From CAIMUX01 sp964473865 (GTDB taxonomy: Bacteria > Eisenbacteria > RBG-16-71-46 > CAIMUX01): a DNA stretch of 64,000 nt. The stretch is taken from NCBI GenBank assembly GCA_964473865.1, contig CAYYQN010000016.1:25763-89762 (forward strand), read 5' to 3'. The translations under genes and the position numbers were made by a program. Positions 31,373-38,722 of the stretch are shown one piece after another. The notes beneath the pieces are model-generated. The model made no database searches. It was not told where the DNA came from and saw only the letters and a list, made by a program, of their open reading frames with translations. Every line of letters begins with the position of its first letter. Positions within the stretch are counted from its first letter, which is position 1.

Positions 31373-34135
31373 ATGCATTCGACACGCTCGCGACACCTCG
31401 GTCTCGGCATCCTGACGGCGACTCTCTTCACTCTCGTTCTTGCCCCCGGATCGACCGCCCAAGTCGACTCGGGCCCCGCGCCCCGCTCCCTGCCGACGGA
31501 GCCGATCTGGTACCCGCCCACCCCGGCCGGCTGGCCGGGAGCCTGGCTCGATCCGCGAGACCCTTCTGCGTACCTGGCGTTCCACCAGGCGGCGAGGATG
31601 CGGGCCAAGGCGGCGCTTCGCCAGGAGCCAACGCCCGACCAGGCGAAGTACGACGCCCGGTACTACGGCCTCGATCTCGCGCTGGACCCGGAGGCGAAGA
31701 TCCTCACCGGCACCGTCACCGTGCGACTCACCGTCACCGGCGGACCGCTGACGGAGGTCGACCTGGACCTCAACGACAATATGGTCGTCTCGGCGCTGAC
31801 CGCAGGCGGGGTGCCCGCTACCTACACCCACACCGGTGGCATTCTGAAGGTCGATCTCGACCGCCCATATACCAACGGCGAAGACGCGACCCTAATCATC
31901 AGCTACGCCGGGGACCCCGAAGGTCCGTCCTTCGGGTGGGACGAGGCAGCCGACCAGCCGATGATCTGGACCCTGAGCGAGGCATTCGGCGCCCGGGCCT
32001 GGTGGCCGTGCAAGGATTACCCGGACGACAAGGCGGACTCGGTCGACGTGCGCGTCACGGTTCCGAGCGGCCTCATTACGGCCAGCAACGGGACGCTCCG
32101 CGAGCAGTGGGACAACGGCACCCAGGCGTTCAGCTGGTGGCACGAGTCGTACCCGATCACCACCTACCTCGTGTCGCTGGCAATCCACTCCTACCATGTC
32201 TACTCCGACTGGTACCACCCGGCGACCGGCGACTCGATGGAGATCCAGTTCTACAACTTCCAGTCGAGCGTCGGGCGGGTAGAAGGCCTGCAAGCCAAGC
32301 TGAAGCAGATGCTTGGAATTCTGGCCGAGTGCTACGGGGAGTATCCGTTTCTGGACGAGAAGTACGGGCAGGCCGAGTTCCCATGGGGCGGCGCCATGGA
32401 GCATCAGACCTGCACCAGCATGGGGCACGGCGCGTTCGGCGAATTCATCATGGTCCATGAGCTGGCCCACCAGTGGTGGGGCGACCTGGTCACCTGTGCC
32501 ACGTTTCACGACATCTGGCTGAACGAGGGCTTTGCCACCTACAGCGAGGCTCTCTATGCCGAGGCGCTGGAGGGACCGGCCGCCTATCGGGAAGAGATGA
32601 AGATGGCCCAGTACTACGGTCCGGGCACCCTCTATGTCCCCGTGACCGACGACTGGACTCGGATCTTCGACCGGGCCCTCACGTACAACAAAGCTTCGTG
32701 GGTTCCGCACATGGTCCGCGGGGTGCTTGGCGACTCGACCTTCTTCGCCGCGCTGAACGCCTATCGCACCGCGTTCGCCTACCGCTCGGCGAGCACGGCC
32801 GACTTCGCCGAGGTGATCAGTGAAGCCTCCGGTCGGGACCTGCGGCCGATGATCAACCGGTGGATCCGGGAACCGGGGTATCCGATCTACCGGTATGACT
32901 GGGCCGAGGCGGCGGAAGGGCCGGGCTGGGCGGCGCGGGTGCGCCTCCGCCAGGTGCAGGACACCCCGGTCTTCCCGATGCCGGTGCAGCTCGTCGTGCG
33001 GATCGAGGGCGAAGGCGGTGACACTTTACGCACCTTCCAGGTCGACTGCACGGGGCGTGACTCGACCTATACCCTCGATCTGCCCCGCCGGCCCCTCCGG
33101 GTCGATGTCGATCCCGACGAGTGGATTCTGCGGCGGGTGATGCCGCCGATTCCGCCACCGACCTTCGCCAAGCCGCTGCTGGTGGTGAACGGTGTGCCCT
33201 GGACCGGCGATACCGGTGCGCGGCTGCGGGCGGCCTACGAGGCGCGCGCGTTCACTGCCGGATACGATTTCGACCTGTGGGAGGGCCAGACCGCGCCGGT
33301 GGACGGGTATCCCCCCTCGCTTCCGCTGCCGCTCGGCACCGGGCCGGTCCCCAGCGATCTGCTCGCCCACTACCGAGCCGTGGTGTGGGTCGGAAACAAC
33401 TTCGGCACCGATCGGGACCAGTGGATCAACTCCCCGATGCACGCCTACCTGGAGGCGGGAGGCAACATCCTGCTCTTCGTTCCGAGCGCCCGGACCTTCC
33501 TGCTGGAGCCCTATCGCGCCTGGCTGGGCGTAACCTGGGCGGAGGGGGACAGTGCGGTAACGTCCGGACAGGCCGTGGCCGGGTGGCTGCCGGACCTGGA
33601 CCCCACCGGGATCCAGGACGCCGTGTCGTTCCTCCATGTCCGGCCGGGAGTCGAGGGAACGGAACTGCTCTATGCCGATGGGGGCGACACCACGCGGGCC
33701 TTTGGTCTTCTCGGCCCGCCGGGCGGCGCCACCGCCCACCCGGGTCGCGGGAGGTTCGCTCTGCTCGGAGGCCGCCCCCATCGTTGGAACCACGCGGATC
33801 TGCGTGCGGCCGCCGAAGCGATCCTGCCGAAGCTGCTGCCCGAAGTGCCCGCCGGCGCGCCGGTGGCGATCCAGTCGATTGCGCCCAACCCCAGCCGGGA
33901 GCGCACCAAAGTGGCGTTCTTCCTGCCGTCGTCGACGGCGGCTCGCCTGGAGGTCTACGATGTCGCAGGACGCCGGATCCGCGTCCTGCGGGACGGCCGG
34001 TCGCCGGCCGGTCGGAACGCCGAGAGCTGGGACGGCCGGGATGGCTCCGGCCACTTCGCAGCGTCCGGCCTTTACTTCGTGCGCCTGGAGGCAAACGGAG
34101 CGACGGCAACAGAGCGAATCGTCCGCATCCGCTGA
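31373..34135 (+). CDS. secreted M1-family metallopeptidase, tandem paralog
   Basis: A 920-residue paralog of the preceding gene with the same plan. It has a signal peptide, a near-identical N-terminal half (PTPAGWPGAWLDPRDP, SEAFGAR.WWPCKDYPDDKADSVDVRVTVP) and the zinc site HELAH (His362, Glu363, His366) with Glu385. GGAMEHQT is closer to the classical GAMEN than in its neighbour. The amidotransferase-like domain (LLVVNGVPWTGDTG, VVWVGNNFGTD) and the FlgD-like C-terminus (APNPSRERTKVAFFLP to GLYFVRLEANG) are kept but more divergent. The ATG is 31373 after GGAGG. The next gene starts 24 bp later, so this copy is the first of a three-gene operon. Confidence 0.88.
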   Translation: MHSTRSRHLGLGILTATLFTLVLAPGSTAQVDSGPAPRSLPTEPIWYPPTPAGWPGAWLDPRDPSAYLAFHQAARMRAKAALRQEPTPDQAKYDARYYGLDLALDPEAKILTGTVTVRLTVTGGPLTEVDLDLNDNMVVSALTAGGVPATYTHTGGILKVDLDRPYTNGEDATLIISYAGDPEGPSFGWDEAADQPMIWTLSEAFGARAWWPCKDYPDDKADSVDVRVTVPSGLITASNGTLREQWDNGTQAFSWWHESYPITTYLVSLAIHSYHVYSDWYHPATGDSMEIQFYNFQSSVGRVEGLQAKLKQMLGILAECYGEYPFLDEKYGQAEFPWGGAMEHQTCTSMGHGAFGEFIMVHELAHQWWGDLVTCATFHDIWLNEGFATYSEALYAEALEGPAAYREEMKMAQYYGPGTLYVPVTDDWTRIFDRALTYNKASWVPHMVRGVLGDSTFFAALNAYRTAFAYRSASTADFAEVISEASGRDLRPMINRWIREPGYPIYRYDWAEAAEGPGWAARVRLRQVQDTPVFPMPVQLVVRIEGEGGDTLRTFQVDCTGRDSTYTLDLPRRPLRVDVDPDEWILRRVMPPIPPPTFAKPLLVVNGVPWTGDTGARLRAAYEARAFTAGYDFDLWEGQTAPVDGYPPSLPLPLGTGPVPSDLLAHYRAVVWVGNNFGTDRDQWINSPMHAYLEAGGNILLFVPSARTFLLEPYRAWLGVTWAEGDSAVTSGQAVAGWLPDLDPTGIQDAVSFLHVRPGVEGTELLYADGGDTTRAFGLLGPPGGATAHPGRGRFALLGGRPHRWNHADLRAAAEAILPKLLPEVPAGAPVAIQSIAPNPSRERTKVAFFLPSSTAARLEVYDVAGRRIRVLRDGRSPAGRNAESWDGRDGSGHFAASGLYFVRLEANGATATERIVRIR

Positions 34136-34159
34136 CGGGTCGGGCATCTGGAGGAAGAC

Positions 34160-34588
34160 GTGAAAGCCATCGTCCGCAGGGTTGGCGGGGTCGCCATGGT
34201 CGGCAAGGCCGACAGCGGCCATTGGGTTCCGATGGACGGGCCGGAAGATGTCGGCGGCTTCACCGGAGGATCGCGGCCGCTCGAGCTGCTCCTGATCGGC
34301 CTCGGCGGCTGCACCGGAATGGACGTCCTGTCGATCCTGGCCAAGAAGCGCGTCAAGCTGGATGACTTCGAGATTGCGCTCGAGGCCGATCGGGCAGCGG
34401 AGCATCCCCGGGTCTTCACCGGGATCCGGATCGTCTTCCACTTCTACGGAGACGGGTTGCGGGTGGAGGATCTCCAGCAGGCCGTGGATCTCTCGGAGCA
34501 GAAGTACTGCTCGGCCTCGGCCATGCTGCGCGCCGCCTGCCCCGTGGAGGTACGGCTCGAGACCCACCCGCCACGCCCCGCTCGGTAG
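34160..34588 (+). CDS. OsmC-family protein
   Basis: A 142-residue OsmC/Ohr-fold protein. The conserved cysteines are in GLGGCTGMDVLS and near CSASAMLRAACPV, as in OsmC-type peroxide or acyl-thiol handling proteins. The RPLELLLIGLGGC segment is the family signature. A GTG start at 34160 fits the GGAGGAAG site 4-8 nt upstream. It lies 24 bp after the second M1 gene and 3 bp before the membrane-TPR gene. The operon link to an exported peptidase is not explained by known functions. A second OsmC-type gene is at 53130-53537. Confidence 0.88.
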   Translation: MKAIVRRVGGVAMVGKADSGHWVPMDGPEDVGGFTGGSRPLELLLIGLGGCTGMDVLSILAKKRVKLDDFEIALEADRAAEHPRVFTGIRIVFHFYGDGLRVEDLQQAVDLSEQKYCSASAMLRAACPVEVRLETHPPRPAR

Positions 34589-34591
34589 AGG

Positions 34592-36877
34592 ATGGCCGTC
34601 ACGTATCGCCGCCGCCGGACCGGACCGTCGGCGGCGGCAGAGCGGCCGGAGACACGGCTCTTGGCGGCGGCGCGGCCGGAGATACCCCCGCCGTTCGAGA
34701 AGCTGTCCCCAACGGGCTGGCTTTTCGTGGCGACGGCCGGACTCTGCGTCTTCCTGGCCGGCTTCCACTCCATCATCGACGCGGATATCTGGTTTCACCT
34801 GCGCGCGGGACGAGAGATCCTTTCCGGTCACCTGCCGCGAACCGACACCTTCTCGTATCCGTCGGCGGGAAATCGGTACGTGGATCTGCACTGGCTCTTC
34901 CAGGTCATCGCCGTTCTCGTCCACCGGATCGGCCGCGAACCCTCTCTGGTCTGGGGTAGCTGCATCGTCCTGCTCGGCACCTACGCTCTCCTTTACCGGT
35001 TGGCTCGCCGGCACGCGCCCGCCCCCCTGGCGGCCGTCCTGGTCGCCCTGGGCGCGGTCGTCGCCAGTGAGCGGCTCAGTCCCCGGCCGGAGATCCTCTC
35101 GTTTCTCTGGTTCGCACTTTCGATCTGGCTGCGGCAACGCCACCGCGAAGGTTCCCGGTGGGCCTGGTGGGCCTTCCCCGTGGTCACCCTCCTCTGGGTG
35201 AACACGGAAGGTCTCTTCATCCTGGCGTTCCTGGTGCTGGGCGCAGCGATCGTCGACGCGCCGCGGGACCGGCGGCTGTGGCAGTCGCTCGCCCTCTCGG
35301 TGGCGGCGACTCTGGCCAACCCCTGGTTCGCCGAAGGCGCAATCCACCCCTTCCTTCTCTTCACCCGCATCAACCAGGGCATGCCGATCTACTCGCGCAC
35401 GGTCGGGGAGCTGCTCGGTCCCTTCCACGAAGAAGCGCTTCATCCCGCGGCGATCGTGTATCCGTTCTACCTCGCGCTGATCGGGCTGGCGCTCGGCGCG
35501 GCCGGTCGGCGCCTGAGCCGGGGAGAGCTCCTGATCGCCGCCGCCATGGTCTACCTTTCGTTGACGGCGCGCCGGAACATGGCGTTGCTTCCGATTGCGC
35601 TCACGCCGGTGCTGGCGAGATGGCTGATGCGGGGCTGGCTCCGTCCGGTCGCGAACTCCTGGTGGCGCCGACGGCCGGCCGCAGACCGGCGAGCGCTGGC
35701 CCTGGCAATGTCCGGAATCGCCTTCCTCGGCCTGGCCTGGTTCGCCCTCGGGCTCGCGACGGACCGGATCTATGCCCACGCCGACACGAACCGGCGATTC
35801 GGCACCGGCCCGGCACCAACCGCGTTTCCCCGCGGCGCCGCGCAGTACCTTCGCGAGAACCACATCTGCGGTCCGCTCTTCAACACGTATGCGGCCGGAT
35901 CCTATCTCGTTTCGGCCTTCCCGGAAGAGAAGGTGTTCATCGACGGACGGCTCGAGGTGCACTCCACCGCGCACTACGAGCGGTACCTTCTCATGCTGCG
36001 GGGCGGCCGGGCCTGGCAGCAAGCCGACGCGCAGTATCGGTTCAATGCCGCGATCATGCAGTACATGGATGCCATGGAGCTGGTGCTGGAACGGCTGCGC
36101 GACCCCGGTTGGGCGCCGGTCTTCCTGGACGACAACGCTATTGTCTTCCTACGTCAGGACGCAGCGAACCGGGAGGCGATCGAGCGCGATGGAATCACGG
36201 AGGCGAGGATTGCGGAGAGGTTCCCGTCCCTCGGCGCGGACGGGGCAAAGACCCTGCGCGTCCCCCCCGTCCCCGCATGGGCGCAACGCCATCTCGGCGT
36301 GGTCCGCTTCCCCTGGAGCGAGATGAATCTGGGCCAGTTCTTCCTGGCCATCGGTCGAGACCGCTTCGCCGGCGCGCAGTTCGCCGCGAGTTCCGCCGTC
36401 GCGCCGGCGCTGGCGCCGCCCCGCGTGATGCTGGCCTCGGTGCTCAGCCGTCTGGGTGAACCGGAGGCGGCGCTGACGGCGCTCGAGTCGGCCCGGCGGC
36501 TGGGCGGCGGGCGGGTGGCCCGTGCGCGCGCGGAAATCGTTCAGGGAGACGTTCTCACTGCACTGGGCCGCCCGGCGGAAGCGGTGGCCGCCTACGACCG
36601 CGCCCTCCCCGCCTCGACGTCGCCACTCCAGACCGCCTCGCTCCTGGTCGGCCGCGCGCAGGCGAGGCTGCAGGCCGGGGACATCGCCGGGGCCGCCGCC
36701 GACATCGACCAGAGCTTGCGGACGTTGCCGGAGAACCCACCGGGCTGGCTGGTTCGGGCCATGGTCGAGGAGAAGCGAGGCAATCGCGCGGGAGCGCTGC
36801 AGGCCTATCAGCGCTGCCGCGATCTGGGCGCGCGCACGCCGCAAGTGCTGGAGGCGATTCGGCGGCTGGGAGGGTAG
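34592..36877 (+). CDS. polytopic membrane protein with C-terminal TPR repeats
   Basis: A 761-residue inner-membrane protein of unknown function. Residues 45-400 hold about ten hydrophobic segments with a GT-C-like pattern: DADIWFHLRAGREIL near the first loop and ERLSPRPEILSFLWF later. Bacterial proteins of this look are often annotated as glycosyltransferase-like or PMT-like. A soluble domain follows (FNTYAAGSYLVSAFP, FIDGRLEVHS, VFLDDNAIVFL). Residues 590-755 are TPR-like repeats (RVMLASVLSRLGEPEAALTAL, AEAVAAYDRAL, ALQAYQRCRDLGA). No DxD or DE site can be assigned with confidence. It ends a three-gene operon. Confidence 0.75.
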   Translation: MAVTYRRRRTGPSAAAERPETRLLAAARPEIPPPFEKLSPTGWLFVATAGLCVFLAGFHSIIDADIWFHLRAGREILSGHLPRTDTFSYPSAGNRYVDLHWLFQVIAVLVHRIGREPSLVWGSCIVLLGTYALLYRLARRHAPAPLAAVLVALGAVVASERLSPRPEILSFLWFALSIWLRQRHREGSRWAWWAFPVVTLLWVNTEGLFILAFLVLGAAIVDAPRDRRLWQSLALSVAATLANPWFAEGAIHPFLLFTRINQGMPIYSRTVGELLGPFHEEALHPAAIVYPFYLALIGLALGAAGRRLSRGELLIAAAMVYLSLTARRNMALLPIALTPVLARWLMRGWLRPVANSWWRRRPAADRRALALAMSGIAFLGLAWFALGLATDRIYAHADTNRRFGTGPAPTAFPRGAAQYLRENHICGPLFNTYAAGSYLVSAFPEEKVFIDGRLEVHSTAHYERYLLMLRGGRAWQQADAQYRFNAAIMQYMDAMELVLERLRDPGWAPVFLDDNAIVFLRQDAANREAIERDGITEARIAERFPSLGADGAKTLRVPPVPAWAQRHLGVVRFPWSEMNLGQFFLAIGRDRFAGAQFAASSAVAPALAPPRVMLASVLSRLGEPEAALTALESARRLGGGRVARARAEIVQGDVLTALGRPAEAVAAYDRALPASTSPLQTASLLVGRAQARLQAGDIAGAAADIDQSLRTLPENPPGWLVRAMVEEKRGNRAGALQAYQRCRDLGARTPQVLEAIRRLGG

Positions 36878-36883
36878 CCCCTT

Positions 36884-36907
36884 CCGCAAGCCGGAGCCGG
36901 CCTGCGG
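36884..36907 (+). terminator. inverted repeat at the operon end
   Basis: CCGCA...TGCGG encloses GCCGGAGCCGGC, so outer and inner arms can pair with one mismatch. It begins 6 nt after the stop of the TPR membrane gene. No T-run follows. Confidence 0.4.
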
Positions 36908-37139
36908 CGCGGACGGTCTCGAGGTGACGGGCGACCCGGGCTGACACCGTGCTCCGGCTCCCGGGTCCAAAACCTCGATATATCTGAACTGTGCCTCTAT
37001 CGTGCACCCCCGTGCGTTGACCCCTGTCGGATCGCTGGGGTCGTTCCGCTCAAGTGCTTCCCAACTTGCTCCGATACAAGTGGCAACGACCGTCGGGCGA
37101 GCGGCGTCTTCGCCCAGCATCTCCCTGAAGGAGGATGAC
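36908..37139 (+). promoter_or_regulatory. leader and promoter region of the pilin operon
   Basis: This region precedes the pilin-chaperone-usher operon. It has an A+T-rich patch (CCAAAACCTCGATATATCTGAA, near 36965-36990), a TTGACC at 37016, and a small ACCCC / GGGGT stem at 37020-37041. GAAGGAGG at 37127-37134 is the ribosome site. I cannot fix the promoter hexamers or recognise a known riboswitch. Confidence 0.35.
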
Positions 37140-37646
37140 ATGATGAAGTGGGTGCTGAGACTTCTGCCGGTGGCTCTCATTCTGGGCGCCGGGCTGTTCC
37201 TGAGCGGCCAGGCCCTGGCAGGCTCCGACACCGGCGGCGGGACCGTCGACATCCTGGCAGCCGTCGTGGTGACGAACACTGCAGACATTGACTTCGGCGA
37301 CGTTCTCCCGCCGACCAGCGGCAACCAGGACTTTGTGATGGCGGCCGCCACGGGCGTCGTCACCCCCGGCTCCGGCGACGGCGACGCCTTCGGCAGCCCG
37401 GCGGCGGCGAGCTTTACGGTCACCGGCACCGCCAATCAGGCGGTCTCGGTGACGGCAGAGGTCACCACGGACTTCGCGAGCGCCTCGCTGACCTTGGGCA
37501 GCCTCACCACCGCCGGGGACACGACCACCATCGCCGGCGACGGGTCCGGCACTGTCACGGTGGGCGGCACCTTGAACGTGGTGAGCGGCATCTCGGCGAA
37601 CACGTACAACGACGCGGTGATCACGCTGACCGTCAACTACCAGTAG
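37140..37646 (+). CDS. DUF4402-type secreted pilin-like subunit
   Basis: A 168-residue exported protein rich in Thr, Ala, Gly and Val. The signal peptide is LRLLPVALILGAGLFLSGQALA. The body is all-beta (ADIDFGDVLPPTSGN, AASFTVTGTANQAVSVTAEV) and ends in YNDAVITLTVNYQ, the pattern of the DUF4402 family. That family occurs as a structural subunit next to chaperone-usher genes. Two ATGs (37140 and 37143) follow GAAGGAGG; either could be used. It is first in an operon with a PapD-like chaperone and an usher, so a surface fibre subunit is the likely role. The C-terminal beta strand could be the donor or groove strand. Confidence 0.8.
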   Translation: MMKWVLRLLPVALILGAGLFLSGQALAGSDTGGGTVDILAAVVVTNTADIDFGDVLPPTSGNQDFVMAAATGVVTPGSGDGDAFGSPAAASFTVTGTANQAVSVTAEVTTDFASASLTLGSLTTAGDTTTIAGDGSGTVTVGGTLNVVSGISANTYNDAVITLTVNYQ

Positions 37647-37689
37647 GGGATGGAGCTCATACCGCTACCCAGGAGGGGGGCGCTCGGGC

Positions 37690-37732
37690 GGACAGACTGA
37701 CGGGCGGAACGTTCCGCGCTCGCAGTCTGTCC
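37690..37732 (+). terminator. hairpin between pilin and chaperone genes
   Basis: GGACAGACTG (37690-37699) pairs exactly with CAGTCTGTCC (37723-37732), and inside lies the perfect 14-bp palindrome GCGGAACGTTCCGC (37704-37717). Placed 43 nt after the pilin stop and 26 nt before the chaperone start, it could end most transcripts after the abundant subunit. It could also protect the 3' end of a pilin-only mRNA. Confidence 0.55.
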
Positions 37733-37758
37733 CACTGCCGCAAGGAGGAGGGCAGGAC

Positions 37759-38664
37759 ATGGGCAGGACGATCTCACGATCGGCACTGCTGGCGATCGCG
37801 ATCTTGTCAGGTGCGGCGTTTTCCATCCGCGCCCAGGAGACCAGACCATCGGGCGGAATCGGCGGCCTCCTAGTGGCGCCGACGCGCCTGGTGCTCGGCG
37901 CGCGCACGCGGGGAGCCGAGCTGACGCTGGTCAATCGCAGCGAAGCAACGATGACCTACCGCCTGGCTCTCGTGAACAAGCGGATGACAGAGCAGGGCGA
38001 ACTCGAGGACATCTCCGCGGCCGAGGTGGGCAGGTTCACCGCCGAGAGGCTGGTCGCGTTCGCGCCGCGTCAGGTGACGCTGCTACCCGGGGAGACGCAG
38101 AAAGTTCGATTCCTGGTACGCCGTCCCGCGGGCCTGGAGGCAGGCGAGTACCGTTCCCACCTGGTCATCCAGCCGGATGTGCCGGCCGCCGCTCCGGCCG
38201 AAGCGGAGGCTCCGGAACGGGCGAGGGAGTCGCGGGTCAGGATCGGCGTGAGAGCCAACCCCGCGCTCTCGATTCCCGTGATCGTCCGCCAAGGGGAGAG
38301 TTCCGCCGAGGTCACGATGACGGAGCTCACGCTCGTCCCGCCGGGCGACGGCGGCGGCCCGGCCAAGGTCCGCCTCCGTCTCCAGCGAACCGGGAATCAG
38401 AGCACCTACGGCGACGTGACGGTAGCCTACGTCCCCCCGGCGAAGGGCGAACGGCAGACGATCGGCGTACTTCGCGGCGTGGCGGTCTACACGCCGAATC
38501 CTACGCGCCTGGTCGAGGTGGCGATCGACGACGCCGCGCGCCTGCAGCCTGGAGGCCGGCTGCAGGTCTCTTATCGCACGCCCGCCGGAGAGCTGGACGT
38601 GCTGATGGCCGAAGGAGAAATCGTGCTTCCCTCGGGAGCAGACGGGCTCGCCGGCGCGGGCTGA
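37759..38664 (+). CDS. PapD-like periplasmic chaperone
   Basis: A 301-residue exported protein with the features of fimbrial or CsgC/PapD-type chaperones, which hold pilus subunits in the periplasm until the usher takes them. After the signal peptide, GGLLVAPTRLVLGARTRGAELTLVN forms the first immunoglobulin-like strands. FAPRQVTLLPGETQKVRFLVR is the strand G1 region, and AGEYRSHLVI is the typical end of domain one. Domain two (residues 165-290) is less conserved. It lies between the DUF4402 subunit and the usher. AAGGAGG precedes the ATG, 10 nt away. Confidence 0.82.
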   Translation: MGRTISRSALLAIAILSGAAFSIRAQETRPSGGIGGLLVAPTRLVLGARTRGAELTLVNRSEATMTYRLALVNKRMTEQGELEDISAAEVGRFTAERLVAFAPRQVTLLPGETQKVRFLVRRPAGLEAGEYRSHLVIQPDVPAAAPAEAEAPERARESRVRIGVRANPALSIPVIVRQGESSAEVTMTELTLVPPGDGGGPAKVRLRLQRTGNQSTYGDVTVAYVPPAKGERQTIGVLRGVAVYTPNPTRLVEVAIDDAARLQPGGRLQVSYRTPAGELDVLMAEGEIVLPSGADGLAGAG

Positions 38665-38722
38665 GCCCGACTACACAGCGCCCGACTCCGCGGGCGCGGC
38701 GCAAAGAAGCGAGGCAAGGCGA

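Noticed and set aside
33026..36022. A 998-codon minus-strand open frame opposite the M1, OsmC and membrane-TPR genes
   Set aside because: The opposite strand has three genes with clear motifs; the minus-strand product is low in hydrophobic residues and matches no family.
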